Source: Leptospira congkakensis (GTDB taxonomy: Bacteria > Spirochaetota > Leptospiria > Leptospirales > Leptospiraceae). Taken from it: a DNA stretch of 64,000 nucleotides. Location of the stretch: positions 682,001 through 746,000 of the forward strand of contig NZ_RQGQ01000017.1 in assembly GCF_004770265.1 (NCBI RefSeq). Reading direction: 5' to 3'. The notes under the pieces were generated by a model that saw only the letters and a list, made by a program, of their open reading frames with translations, was not told the DNA's origin and searched no databases. Shown piece after piece: positions 36,968-46,321 of the stretch. How positions within the stretch are numbered: position 1 is the first letter of the stretch; each line of letters begins with the position of its first letter. The position numbers were made by a program, and so were the translations under genes.

Positions 36968-37497
36968 ATTTGATTTCTGCTATTGATTTAAAGTTTTCGA
37001 CTTGGATCCAAAAAAATCTTCACCACCCACGTTTGAGTTGGGTTTTGTCTCGGGTCAATCGTGGGGAAATGTTTGCCCTTGTTTTGTTGCCACTTATGTT
37101 TTTAAGTGATCTATACAAGCCGGTTTACATTAGTTTGCCCTTTGTTTTGGTTTTTACTTATCTAACCGATCGATTGGTTTTGGTTTTAAAAAAGTACTTC
37201 GCTAGAAAACGTCCCCTAGTCAGTGTTATGGGAAAAGTGGATTCCAATCCAGATATGAAACATTCCTTTCCTTCGGCACATAGTGCAAATTCCATTGTTG
37301 TATCTACAATTTTAGTTTTTGCCTTTCATGAGACTCCGTATTTCTTTTTCTTCAGTTTGTTTGCTGGTGTGGGTAGACTTGTTACCTTACATCATTTTGT
37401 GAGTGATATTGTGGGAGGATGGATCATTGGTTTTGGAATTGGACTCAGCGCAGTTTTAATTCATTATTATCTTTGGCCTTTTGTTTTAACGTTATGA
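36964..37497 (+). CDS. PAP2 superfamily membrane phosphatase
   Basis: 177 residues, about five TMs. The three-part PAP2 signature is complete: [18 protein letters not shown] and [10 protein letters not shown], giving the catalytic His pair and Arg/Lys phosphate pocket. Likely acts on lipid phosphates (phosphatidate, undecaprenyl pyrophosphate or lipid A phosphates) at the periplasmic face. It overlaps hisS and the LpxL-type gene by ATGA junctions, so the three are translationally coupled. The coupling to an acyltransferase favours a lipid A or undecaprenyl role, by inference. Confidence 0.9.
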   Translation: MNLISAIDLKFSTWIQKNLHHPRLSWVLSRVNRGEMFALVLLPLMFLSDLYKPVYISLPFVLVFTYLTDRLVLVLKKYFARKRPLVSVMGKVDSNPDMKHSFPSAHSANSIVVSTILVFAFHETPYFFFFSLFAGVGRLVTLHHFVSDIVGGWIIGFGIGLSAVLIHYYLWPFVLTL

Positions 37498-38402
37498 AAC
37501 AGATTGGATATTTTATTTCATTTTTAATTGTTTATTTGTTTTATTTTCCATTTAAGGTTCTTCCGTATAAATGGTGTTTGGCGTATGGAATCTTTTTAAC
37601 CAAACTCATTTATCCTCTTGATAAAAAACATAGAAAGGTTGCTGCCGATAACATTCGTTTTGCCTTTCCGGCTTATACTGAAGAACAAATTTTTAACTTG
37701 GTGAAGGCTCACTATCGTCATTTGGGTATCCTTCTTGCTCATACACTTTGGGCACCACGAATGACTCGAAAGTGGTTACAAGAAAACTTAATTGTTGATG
37801 CTGAAAGTTTACAAATTGAAGAAGAAACTAAAAAACAAGGAGTCGGAGTGATTTTGATTTCTGGTCACTTTGGCACTTGGGAAATTTTAGTTCAATTTTT
37901 AGGAATTCGTATGAAGGGTGGGGGAATCTACAAAAAAGTAAGAAACCCTTTTGTAGACTGGTTACTCCGTCGGATGAGATCCAAAAATGGTGTGGTTCTT
38001 GTTCCTGTACAAGAGTCCACGCAAGTCATCAAACTTCTCAAACAAGGATATTGGATTGGATTTGGTGCCGACCAAAATGCAGGTAAGGCAGGAATCTTTG
38101 TTCCGTTTATGAATAGACAAGCATCTACTTTTGTTGGCCCGGCCCTTATGGCTTACTTAACTGGTGCTAAGATGTTGTATTATTCTGTGTTAGCTGGCCA
38201 GGATGGGAAGGTGATTGTTCGTGTTAAGGATTTGGGTTTTGTAGATAAAAAACTATATCCATCAAAAGACGATGTGATTCGACATTATACAGAACTTTGG
38301 ACGAAAACTTTGGAAGAGGAAGTGAAATTGTTTCCAGAGCAGTACTTTTGGGTGCACCGTCGTTGGAGAACCCAACCGCAGGCCATCGAAAACAATCAGT
38401 AA
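37494..38402 (+). CDS. Lipid A biosynthesis acyltransferase (LpxL/HtrB family)
   Basis: 302 residues from the ATG at 37494, which overlaps the PAP2 stop as ATGA. One N-terminal TM, then the catalytic His-x4-Glu in GHFGTWEI (about residue 125), followed by an acceptor-binding region including [14 protein letters not shown] and the C-terminal WVHRRW. Adds a secondary acyl chain to lipid A. The presence of late acyltransferases implies a true LPS in this spirochaete. A strong terminator follows. Confidence 0.9.
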   Translation: MKQIGYFISFLIVYLFYFPFKVLPYKWCLAYGIFLTKLIYPLDKKHRKVAADNIRFAFPAYTEEQIFNLVKAHYRHLGILLAHTLWAPRMTRKWLQENLIVDAESLQIEEETKKQGVGVILISGHFGTWEILVQFLGIRMKGGGIYKKVRNPFVDWLLRRMRSKNGVVLVPVQESTQVIKLLKQGYWIGFGADQNAGKAGIFVPFMNRQASTFVGPALMAYLTGAKMLYYSVLAGQDGKVIVRVKDLGFVDKKLYPSKDDVIRHYTELWTKTLEEEVKLFPEQYFWVHRRWRTQPQAIENNQ

Positions 38403-38403
38403 T

Positions 38404-38443
38404 GGAAAGATTAGAAATTTAAAAGTAAAAGCCTAATCTTTCC
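38404..38443. terminator. Bidirectional hairpin terminator
   Basis: Perfect 11-bp arms GGAAAGATTAG (38404-38414) and CTAATCTTTCC (38433-38443) around an A-rich 18-base loop, directly after the lpxL-type stop. Convergent gene pair. Confidence 0.65.
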
Positions 38444-38459
38444 AATGTTAATCTTAAAT

Positions 38460-38478
38460 CTCGGAGTTATTCTCCGAG
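38460..38478 (-). terminator. Hairpin at the pntAA stop
   Basis: CTCGGAG (38460-38466) and CTCCGAG (38472-38478) with loop TTATT, which contains the pntAA stop codon. GC-rich 7-bp stem followed on the minus strand by ATTTAAG, plausibly a terminator for pntAA. Confidence 0.6.
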
Positions 38479-39594
38479 AAGTGCTAGTGTAGGTTTGTGA
38501 CGAACCGCTCCATTTTCTGCAATCATACATGCATTAATGATTTCGTCTTCTAAGTTGATGTTGAATTGTTTTTCCTTATTCACAAAAAGTTTTAAGAAGT
38601 TCACAATATTCTTAGCATACATTTTACTTGCGTCCATTGGTTGGGTACTTTGAAGATTTGAATTTCCAATCACTGTGATACCTTTATAAACAATAGTTTT
38701 ATCGTTTTCAGTCACTTCACAGTTACCACCATTTACGGCTGCTAAGTCAACAATCACAGAACCTTGTCTCATTTTATCTACCATATCTTTTGTGATGAGT
38801 AGAGGAGCTTTTTTTCCAGGAATGAGTGCTGTTGTGATAATGATGTCTGCTTTTTCAGCATACTTGGCAATGGCTTCTTTTTGACGGCGTTGGTAATCTT
38901 CTGATTGTTCAACCGCATAACCACCGGTATTTGATGCATCGGCTGCACCTTCTACTTCCACAAATTTTGCACCAAGTGACATACACTGTTCTTTGACTTC
39001 TGGTCTTGTATCAAATACGTCTACCACTGCTCCTAAACGGCGAGAAGTTGCAATGGCTTGGAGTCCTGCAACACCAGCTCCCAAAATAAGAACTCTTGCT
39101 GGAGTGATCGTTCCCGCAGCAGTCGTTAACATTGGGAAAAATCGGCTATAGTTGGAAGCGGCAAGTAAAACTGCTTTATATCCAGAAACAGTTGCTTGGC
39201 TACTGAGAACATCCATGGATTGTGCCCGAGTGATTCGTGGGATTGTGTCCATTGAGAAAATTTTAAAAGAAACGTTTGCGATTTCTTTTACTTTTTTAGG
39301 GAAAGCAAGAGGAGAAAGTGTAGCAATGTAGATTTTATCTTTGCCAATTTTTTTAGCGCTGGCTTCATCCAATGTATGGATGGATACAACGATATCTGAT
39401 CCAGATAAAATTGAATCTCTTGATTCTACGGAAGCACCAACATCTTTATAATCTTGGTCGGAGAAAAACGCATTGTCCCCTGCAGTAGTTTCAACTGAAA
39501 CAGTGAAACCTAACTTTTTTAGAGGGTCAACAACATCCGGAGTGATTGCCACTCTGTTTTCGTAAGATGGTTCTTTGATTACGCCTATTTTCAT
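38467..39594 (-). CDS. pntAA: NAD(P) transhydrogenase alpha subunit, part 1
   Basis: 375 residues, the NAD(H)-binding domain I of proton-translocating transhydrogenase, which balances NADH and NADPH. Alanine-dehydrogenase-like fold: GVIKEPSYENRVAITP at the N-terminus, ILGAGVAGLQAI as dinucleotide loop, FDTRPEVKEQCMSLGA and the RRQKEAIAKYAEKAD block. The TM subunits (pntAB, pntB) are not nearby, although transhydrogenase genes often cluster, so they must lie elsewhere. Convergent with the acyltransferase gene. Confidence 0.9.
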   Translation of the reverse strand: MKIGVIKEPSYENRVAITPDVVDPLKKLGFTVSVETTAGDNAFFSDQDYKDVGASVESRDSILSGSDIVVSIHTLDEASAKKIGKDKIYIATLSPLAFPKKVKEIANVSFKIFSMDTIPRITRAQSMDVLSSQATVSGYKAVLLAASNYSRFFPMLTTAAGTITPARVLILGAGVAGLQAIATSRRLGAVVDVFDTRPEVKEQCMSLGAKFVEVEGAADASNTGGYAVEQSEDYQRRQKEAIAKYAEKADIIITTALIPGKKAPLLITKDMVDKMRQGSVIVDLAAVNGGNCEVTENDKTIVYKGITVIGNSNLQSTQPMDASKMYAKNIVNFLKLFVNKEKQFNINLEDEIINACMIAENGAVRHKPTLALLGE

Positions 39595-39595
39595 T

Positions 39596-40528
39596 TTATA
39601 CTCTTTTGCTAAAATATTCGATGGTTTTTTTTACGCCTTCCACAAGAGGGACGGTCGTTGAATAATTCAATTTTTCTTTCGCCAAACCTAGGTTTGGTTT
39701 TCTTCTGGTTGGATCATCTTGCGGAAGCGGAAGGTAAATGATTTTAGATTTACTTCCAGTTTCTTTGATCACAAGTTCAGCCAATTCCTTTACAGTAAAT
39801 TCTCCGTCGTTTCCTAAGTTGACTGGTCCAATGAAGTTGTCTGTGTTCATCATGGTAATGATCCCACGAACTAAATCATCTACATAACAAAAGGAACGAG
39901 TTTGGCTTCCATCACCGTAAATGGTTATGTTCTCTCCGCGTAACGCTTGTACAATAAAGTTACTCACAACACGTCCATCATCAGGAATCATTCTTGGCCC
40001 ATACGTATTAAAAATACGAATCACTCGAATGTCTACCCCATGTTGGCGGTGGTAATCGAAACATAAAGTTTCGGCCACTCGTTTTCCTTCATCATAACAA
40101 CTTCGAATGCCAATGGTATTTACATTCCCCCAATAGGATTCCGTTTGCGGGTGTTCAAGTGGATTTCCATAAACTTCCGAAGTACTTGCCTGGAGGATCC
40201 GAGCTTTTACTCGTTTGGCAAGACCAAGCATGTTTGTCATACCTAATACATTGGTTTTGATCGTTTTGATAGGGTTACTTTGGTAGTGAACAGGGGAGGC
40301 AGGACATGCCATATTGTAGATCTCGTCTACTTCCAACTTGATGGGATCCGTAATATCGTGGCGGATCAGTTCAAAATTCGGATGGGAAAGAAGGTGAATT
40401 AAGTTTTCTTTTCGTCCGGTGTGGAAATTGTCCAAGACGATGATTTGATTCCCCTCGTTCAGAAGTGTTTCTGCGAGATGGGAACCGATGAATCCGGCTC
40501 CGCCTGTGATAAGGATTCTTTTTGCCAT
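39596..40528 (-). CDS. UDP-glucuronate decarboxylase (UDP-xylose synthase)
   Basis: An extended SDR (310 residues). The NAD loop is [11 protein letters not shown] and the catalytic triad includes STSEVYG and CYDEGKR (Tyr-x3-Lys). The UXS-specific strings [13 protein letters not shown] and RSCYDEGKR separate it from 4,6-dehydratases. It converts UDP-glucuronate to UDP-xylose, a donor for surface glycans. It abuts pntAA (one base between them), an unusual partner. The glycosyltransferases using UDP-xylose are not evident in this window. Confidence 0.9.
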   Translation of the reverse strand: MAKRILITGGAGFIGSHLAETLLNEGNQIIVLDNFHTGRKENLIHLLSHPNFELIRHDITDPIKLEVDEIYNMACPASPVHYQSNPIKTIKTNVLGMTNMLGLAKRVKARILQASTSEVYGNPLEHPQTESYWGNVNTIGIRSCYDEGKRVAETLCFDYHRQHGVDIRVIRIFNTYGPRMIPDDGRVVSNFIVQALRGENITIYGDGSQTRSFCYVDDLVRGIITMMNTDNFIGPVNLGNDGEFTVKELAELVIKETGSKSKIIYLPLPQDDPTRRKPNLGLAKEKLNYSTTVPLVEGVKKTIEYFSKRV

Positions 40529-40561
40529 TGAGATTCTATATTTATGAAGTCGGTGTCCTCG

Positions 40562-40577
40562 GCAAATGAAAATTTGC
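40562..40577 (-). repeat. Small perfect hairpin in a gene gap
   Basis: GCAAAT/ATTTGC with a 4-base loop between the M50B-like stop and the UDP-xylose synthase start. Could pause or terminate, but there is no T-run. Confidence 0.35.
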
Positions 40578-40585
40578 GTAAAGGA

Positions 40586-41467
40586 CTAGGGGCCGTTGTC
40601 TTTAGGAGGGAAGTCTTGGAACAAATTTGGGGGCAAAACAATCCCACTTTCGGGATCTACGCCGCGTTTTTCCAACCAAAGTTTTGCTTCTGGGGAAAGT
40701 TCACCAGGGAACCTTTCAAATGACTCCTCCATTTCTGGAAAATCATGGGTTTCTTCATGACTAAGCGAACTTCGTAGAGACATAAAGATAATTCCGATAC
40801 TGAGGAGAGACCAAAGGGTAGCAATCATGTAACCAAGGACTACAACAACGGTGGGAACTTCTTGGTTTTGCAAATCTTCGGGACCAAGACCCGCCATCCA
40901 GAACGCAAGGATACCTGCATCCGTTTCTGTTAATCGTTCTGCAAAGTCAGAAAGGTCATACAAAGAATAAAGAGAAATGCTCGTTCCTAAAAATACCAAG
41001 GAAAGGATTGAAATCGTTTCGCCTAACATTCCTGTGACAAGAATTCCCACACCCCAAAAGATTCCGGTAAGATAAGCAAGGTCTCCTAGTTTGGAATATA
41101 AAACACTGACAGAAATGAGAAACAAACCTAACAAAATCATTGTTTGGCGAGCGTGACGGCCTTGGAATCCGAGGCGAAGTAAAAATGCTCCTACAAGGGA
41201 AGAACCAATGTAACCCGCCGAAACGACTAAAATAAAGGAACCTCGAAAGGAAGCAGGGATGGCGATGGTTTCCCCACCTTCATTTCCATGCAGGGTGATT
41301 CCTTTGACAACGCCCCCACTAAATAGAGCAGCCGTTGCGTGACAGATTTCATGGATGAGTACAACAAACTCTTTGAGGTAAGAAGTGAATTGGTGATCCC
41401 AAAACGCCACTAAACTCAAAATCAAAGAGAGAAAAATGACAAACTTAACCGGTTTTTCTGCCATCAT
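40586..41467 (-). CDS. M50B-like membrane zinc peptidase
   Basis: 293 residues, six to seven TMs. HEICH near residue 40 is the His-Glu-x2-His zinc motif inside the first membrane region, as in site-2-protease-like M50B proteins. The usual distal ligand motif (NPDG-like) is not clear. A long acidic cytoplasmic tail follows (residues 225-293). It may cut a membrane-bound regulator, or be an inactive relative. It is followed, 15 bases upstream, by the PP2C phosphatase gene, so it may belong to the same signalling transcript. Confidence 0.7.
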   Translation of the reverse strand: MMAEKPVKFVIFLSLILSLVAFWDHQFTSYLKEFVVLIHEICHATAALFSGGVVKGITLHGNEGGETIAIPASFRGSFILVVSAGYIGSSLVGAFLLRLGFQGRHARQTMILLGLFLISVSVLYSKLGDLAYLTGIFWGVGILVTGMLGETISILSLVFLGTSISLYSLYDLSDFAERLTETDAGILAFWMAGLGPEDLQNQEVPTVVVVLGYMIATLWSLLSIGIIFMSLRSSLSHEETHDFPEMEESFERFPGELSPEAKLWLEKRGVDPESGIVLPPNLFQDFPPKDNGP

Positions 41468-41482
41468 CGATTTAAATATCGG

Positions 41483-43852
41483 CTAGTTGGGTGTAAAAGA
41501 AAGACCAATAAATGTAATATCATCCGATTGTTCGCGGTTCCCGCGAAAATTTGTCATTTTGGTTTCTAACAAAGTTGGGATTTCTTTTACAGTTTTTTGT
41601 GCATTAAAGTGTAAAAATTCAATGAGAGTTTCTTCACCAAAAATTTCATCTCGTTCACTAAAGGCTTCGGTGATCCCATCCGAATAAAGGAAAAGTTTTG
41701 TTCCCGGAAGTAATTTCAATTCTTGGGCATGGTAATCAGTTTCTAAAATTCCAAGAACTCGTTGTGTTTTGGAATGTAATTTGATTTGTCCATCGGCTCG
41801 CATTTCGATGAGAGAAAGATGTCCTGCGTTCACATATTTAAATATATTTTCTTTGGAATCAAAAATTCCACCGAGAAGAGTCATAAACTCGTTTCCTTTA
41901 TAACGTGCACGGAAAAACGAATTGATTTCTCGAAACAATCCTTCTAAAGATGTTCCATTTCGCAGTTGTTCCCTTACAATTCCTTTGATGGCACTGACTA
42001 AAAATCCAGTTCCGAGTCCATGTCCGGCAACGTCACCTAACAAAACAATCATTTTCGTTTGAGAAATAGGGATGATGTCTAAATAATCTCCAGAAATACC
42101 AACTGCTGGTTTAGAAATATAACCATAATCAATCCCTTTGACTTCACTTGGTAAAATAAGCCTAAGTGTGTTGTCGACAATGGATGCGGTTTGGATGTCC
42201 CGAACAATTTTACGTTTTTGGATTTCATCTTCTAACAAACTATAGTTTTCGAGTAACATTCCTGAAATTTTGACAACTTCATTGATAAATTTTAATTCTC
42301 CAATGGAAAAATATTTTTTATCTAACTTCTCACCAATGAGGATCATTGCTTGGATGTTTTTTTTGTTCGAAGAAGAATCATAAGCGGGAAATGCTAATTG
42401 GACATTGAGTCCTTTTAGAAAATTATATAAAGTTTCTCTCAGACCAATTCCATATTCAAGGTGGGAAGTTACTGTCACACGATCGGTACTTGTGAAATAA
42501 TTCCAAATTTCTGATTGGGGTGAGATCCTTACAAAATCAATATTTTTGAGATCAGTACTTGCGAATTGGTCACCTGGAATTAAGATAATAATATTGGAAA
42601 CATTCACTGTATCTTTTACAGTTCGGTTGATTGTGAGTATGGTTTTCCGCATTGAGAGTGGAGAAGATAAAAGTGCGGTGATTTGATTAATCCCTTCGCT
42701 TAACTTTGGATTCTGTTCAAAGAACCAATAATCAAAGAATTCTTTGACTCGTAGTTTGAGAGGAATGAGATAAGCCGTTACTAAAAAAAGATAAATAAGA
42801 TTAAAAACCCAACGATCTTTCAGATATCGAATGGGTAGAACAAAATCTAAAACGAAAACGGTACCAATATAGGTTCCCAAAATGATTAAAACTAAAATGA
42901 GAGTTACGATACTTGGTGTAAAAATTACCAATGAAGGAACAAAGGTATAACGGTATGTTCCATAAAAGAAGGAAAGGATGAATAAAAGATAAGTTACGAT
43001 AAAGAAGGATCTATGGACAAAAAACCAAGGATATCCATCAAAAAAGAGAATACTAAAGGGAAGGGCGACATATAGAAATATCGAAATTACCAAAACAATT
43101 CTTTTGATTAGAGCTTCTTCTTGAGGTTTGGATTTAACAATTTCGTAAATGTTTGCAATGATATTGATGGAACCAAATAAAACTGTGATTGCATGAGCCA
43201 CTAACACAACTCTTTCGACAAGTAACATATCGTATTTTTCTTGTGAGGCAATCATTGCCATGATAAATGAAATGAGGACTTGAGGTAATAACCATTTTGA
43301 GTTTATTTCTTTTCCCCGAAGCCTATAGATCAAATGGTATTGAAGGAAACTTCCCAAGTAGAGAGTTAAAATAAACAAAAAGGTAGAATTTTTAAATGTG
43401 AGAACAAAAACATTGGAAAGGATGACCAAACCAAAGTTTAGAAAAAATCCAAAGATCAAAGCATCTCGTGTGGAATAATAAAAGTATACTGCGATTGCTA
43501 GACTAAAAAATGCTAAAAAAAGATCTGAAAAAAATACCCCTAAAACATCCGTTTTGCGAACTGTCGTTAACCTGAAGTTTTCTTCATAAACAACATTGTT
43601 TGAATCTTTGATGTGTAATTGGAAGGAGTCAATATTTGTAAAATCGGTTATGGATTCAAATTTTTCTAAGTCTTCTTGGACTACTGAGTTTCCCCAATGG
43701 GTACGATTTCCTTCCCCGATATTGACAATCAGTCCTGAAGGATAATGATAAAACGGAAGTCTTTTGTTGTTGTTTTGAAATCCAATAAAAGCGAGAAGAA
43801 GAATCAAAAAAAACAACAGAGAAGAGAGTATGGTGATTGTTAGTTCTCTCAT
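41483..43852 (-). CDS. Membrane sensor with GAF and active SpoIIE-type PP2C phosphatase
   Basis: 789 residues. Order: TM (7-25), extracytoplasmic region (26-105), about eight TMs (110-370), GAF-like domain (395-535) and PP2C (560-785). The metal-binding aspartates are intact: ISGDYLD, LLGDVAGHG, LYSDGITEAF and SDDITF. It is expected to dephosphorylate a STAS-type regulator in response to an envelope or ligand signal. Its start overlaps the upstream pseudophosphatase gene by 4 bases, so both proteins should be made together. Confidence 0.87.
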   Translation of the reverse strand: MRELTITILSSLLFFLILLLAFIGFQNNNKRLPFYHYPSGLIVNIGEGNRTHWGNSVVQEDLEKFESITDFTNIDSFQLHIKDSNNVVYEENFRLTTVRKTDVLGVFFSDLFLAFFSLAIAVYFYYSTRDALIFGFFLNFGLVILSNVFVLTFKNSTFLFILTLYLGSFLQYHLIYRLRGKEINSKWLLPQVLISFIMAMIASQEKYDMLLVERVVLVAHAITVLFGSINIIANIYEIVKSKPQEEALIKRIVLVISIFLYVALPFSILFFDGYPWFFVHRSFFIVTYLLFILSFFYGTYRYTFVPSLVIFTPSIVTLILVLIILGTYIGTVFVLDFVLPIRYLKDRWVFNLIYLFLVTAYLIPLKLRVKEFFDYWFFEQNPKLSEGINQITALLSSPLSMRKTILTINRTVKDTVNVSNIIILIPGDQFASTDLKNIDFVRISPQSEIWNYFTSTDRVTVTSHLEYGIGLRETLYNFLKGLNVQLAFPAYDSSSNKKNIQAMILIGEKLDKKYFSIGELKFINEVVKISGMLLENYSLLEDEIQKRKIVRDIQTASIVDNTLRLILPSEVKGIDYGYISKPAVGISGDYLDIIPISQTKMIVLLGDVAGHGLGTGFLVSAIKGIVREQLRNGTSLEGLFREINSFFRARYKGNEFMTLLGGIFDSKENIFKYVNAGHLSLIEMRADGQIKLHSKTQRVLGILETDYHAQELKLLPGTKLFLYSDGITEAFSERDEIFGEETLIEFLHFNAQKTVKEIPTLLETKMTNFRGNREQSDDITFIGLSFTPN

Positions 43853-45117
43853 GTTGTTTCAGTCTCTTCAAAACTAAATTTGAGTACGGGTTCGCCGCGT
43901 TGTTGGATGATGATTGGACCTTTGTCCATATTGATCATGTTTTTCCAACCCATACTAGCAACAACTTCCTCGGCATTTCTTGTGATTCGAAATTGTTTTC
44001 CTTCCTGCACAATGTAAAGTTCCGATTGGCCAATTTTTCCTATGATCATCTCATAGTTTTCTTTCCAATCTAATTTTTGAAAAGTGGATTGGATTAGTGT
44101 TTTGATATCAGAGAATCCTTTTAAAATACGAAGGCGGGACTGCGAATAAACAACTCCTAAAATATAGGAAAGAATGATTCCGATATGTTGGTAAGATTTT
44201 CCTGCATTTAAAATAACAAAAAACCAACTTCCATCTTCCACTTGGAAAAATTCGATTAAGTTTCTACTTGTCCTTTTGAAAGCTGTGATTTTCCAACCTT
44301 GTAACTCAGGGATGGTTCCCGTTTCCAAAAGGTTTTGTACGCGAACTGCATACTCTGCTTCCTTTTGGTATTTTTTATTTTCCGAAATATGGTAAGAGAG
44401 GATATGATTATGAATGGTGAGTGCTGATTGGCCAGCAAGTAGTGACAAACTATGTGTTGCTTCTGAGTTTGGAATGTTGGATACAGCAATGAAACCAAAC
44501 AATTTTTCCCTAAAAATAAAAGGGTAAATATAGTTTGCATGAAGTTCCATAAAGTCATTGTTTATATTTTCATAAGAATAAGTTTCTGCTACGGAAGCGC
44601 CATTTCTTTTGCTTAATAAAAAAGATTGAAAACTAGTTTTTACAGTGATGTCTTTTGTTGGACTTAATTTTTTTTGCCGTCCACGGAAATAAGAGTGAAA
44701 GGCAAAGGTTCCATTTTGTGTGAGAACAGCCATAGTTCCAGAGTGGCTTCCTGTAATTTTTACCATATCTGGAAAAACGTTTTTAATCAACGCATCAAAG
44801 TTAAATCGTTTGATGGCCTGTCTGTACGATTCTGCATCTTCTGTTAAATATTCTGATAAAAATCTTGTTCGTATGTACCGAGACAATCTTTCAATAATTG
44901 GTAAATATAAAATCAATGCGAATGCACTGGTCAGTAGTAAAGCAAGTTCCAAATGATAAGACATCTGTTCTGGAATTTGAGAAAGAATCAAAAAATAGGA
45001 AAGATAAACTAGGAAAATAAATAAAGTACGCGTAAAGATATTAGTAACCGTCAGTTTTAATTGATAACTTGAAGGTAAAAAATATTTTAGTGAACTTTTG
45101 AATTTATTGGAATTCAT
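43849..45117 (-). CDS. Membrane GAF protein with degenerate PP2C domain (pseudophosphatase)
   Basis: 422 residues with two N-terminal TMs (32-48 and 57-73), a GAF-like domain (110-245) and a C-terminal region (270-405) that aligns with the neighbouring PP2C domain. There GGD-Y reads NLIEF (287-291) and GDxxGHG reads LNAGKSY (303-309), so the catalytic metal ligands are absent. Shared fold is indicated by GWKITAFKR against GIDYGYISK and by the following helix (IILSYILGVVYSQ). Probably a regulator or partner of the active phosphatase next door. Overlaps argJ by 4 bases. Confidence 0.7.
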   Translation of the reverse strand: MNSNKFKSSLKYFLPSSYQLKLTVTNIFTRTLFIFLVYLSYFLILSQIPEQMSYHLELALLLTSAFALILYLPIIERLSRYIRTRFLSEYLTEDAESYRQAIKRFNFDALIKNVFPDMVKITGSHSGTMAVLTQNGTFAFHSYFRGRQKKLSPTKDITVKTSFQSFLLSKRNGASVAETYSYENINNDFMELHANYIYPFIFREKLFGFIAVSNIPNSEATHSLSLLAGQSALTIHNHILSYHISENKKYQKEAEYAVRVQNLLETGTIPELQGWKITAFKRTSRNLIEFFQVEDGSWFFVILNAGKSYQHIGIILSYILGVVYSQSRLRILKGFSDIKTLIQSTFQKLDWKENYEMIIGKIGQSELYIVQEGKQFRITRNAEEVVASMGWKNMINMDKGPIIIQQRGEPVLKFSFEETETT

Positions 45118-46268
45118 GTTGTGTAGTAAGCATTTTCCTGGATATAACCTTCTGTAAAATCACAACTCCAGAAAGTTTTTTGGAATGTACCAGTATTTAA
45201 GATGACTGAAATTTTTATTTCCTCATTCGATTTTAGATACTCGGCTAACTTTGTTTTGGTGTCATTATCGGCACCTTTAACAGAGATTCCACCCAATTGG
45301 ATTTCTAAGGAATCGTAAGGAATTGGTTCATCAAAAACTTTTCCAATTGCCATCACAAATCTTCCCCAGTTGGGATCTCCACCGTAAATCGCAGTTTTTA
45401 CAAGGGGAGAGTTGAGAATAGACTTTCCGATTTTTGTTGTTTGCGAATCATCTCTTCCATGCGAAACAGTGAGTTCAATCAATTTGGAAGCCCCTTCACC
45501 ATCGCGAGCAATTAATTTAGAGAGGTCGGTTGCAATTTCCCTTAGATGGGATTCAAATACATCATCAGGAATGGATCCTAGAATTCCTGAACACATCAAT
45601 ACAACTGTATCACTTGTAGATGTGTCAGAATCAATGGTGACACAATTATAAGTGACATCCACAACTCGTTTCAAAATTCCTTGAAGGTCTCCTGATTCCG
45701 GTAAATAATCAGAAAGTATATAAGACAACATCGTTGCCATATTGGGTTCAATCATTCCCGCACCCTTGGCAATCCCAAACATAACACCTTCACCTGCTTG
45801 GTTTGTCATCGTTCGGTAAGAGATTTTTTTACGAGTGTCGGTAGTCATAATGGCTTCTGCCACTTCTTCCAAATTTCCTAATTTTAAATCTGCTTTTGCC
45901 ATAGAACAAGCGTTAAGGATTTTTTCGATCGGAAGGGGAACACCAATGACTCCAGTGGAGGAAGGGAGAATGTCTTCTGCCGGGATTCCTAAAGATTTTC
46001 CGAGTTCCGTACAAATGGCATAAGAATTTTTGATTCCTTGTTCTCCAGTAGCAACATTGGAGTTTTTAGAATTGATGACAATTGCTTGGAGATACCCGTC
46101 TTTGATATGGTCACGGCCTACGTAAATAGGGGCACCTGGAAAATTGTTACGTGTGAATACGGCCGCCGCCTTACATCGATTTTCTGAATATATGACTGCA
46201 AAATCTAAGCTTGTGTCTTTGATCCCTATGTTTTTGCCGAAGGAATAAAATCCCAATGGAAACTTCAT
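45114..46268 (-). CDS. argJ: Ornithine acetyltransferase / N-acetylglutamate synthase
   Basis: 384 residues, an Ntn-type enzyme that recycles the acetyl group in arginine synthesis. The self-cleavage site is in KGAGMIEPNMATML, where the Thr becomes the nucleophile of the beta chain. Flanking GVIGVPLP (oxyanion hole) and the C-terminal ENAYYTT are conserved. It may be monofunctional or bifunctional. It is the first gene of a run with the pseudophosphatase and phosphatase, an unexpected coupling of arginine synthesis to signalling genes. A hairpin lies 10 bases upstream of its ATG. Confidence 0.94.
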   Translation of the reverse strand: MKFPLGFYSFGKNIGIKDTSLDFAVIYSENRCKAAAVFTRNNFPGAPIYVGRDHIKDGYLQAIVINSKNSNVATGEQGIKNSYAICTELGKSLGIPAEDILPSSTGVIGVPLPIEKILNACSMAKADLKLGNLEEVAEAIMTTDTRKKISYRTMTNQAGEGVMFGIAKGAGMIEPNMATMLSYILSDYLPESGDLQGILKRVVDVTYNCVTIDSDTSTSDTVVLMCSGILGSIPDDVFESHLREIATDLSKLIARDGEGASKLIELTVSHGRDDSQTTKIGKSILNSPLVKTAIYGGDPNWGRFVMAIGKVFDEPIPYDSLEIQLGGISVKGADNDTKTKLAEYLKSNEEIKISVILNTGTFQKTFWSCDFTEGYIQENAYYTT

Positions 46269-46278
46269 AAATACACCT

Positions 46279-46303
46279 ACCGGATACCAATATTCTATCC
46301 GGT
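46279..46303 (-). promoter_or_regulatory. Hairpin immediately upstream of argJ
   Basis: Perfect 8-bp arms ACCGGATA (46279-46286) and TATCCGGT (46296-46303) with a 9-base loop in the 53-base gap between the histidine kinase stop and argJ. It ends 10 bases before the argJ ATG, next to AGGTG. It may terminate the phoR transcript or control argJ initiation. Confidence 0.45.
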
Positions 46304-46321
46304 GACTTCCCTTACGAGAAT

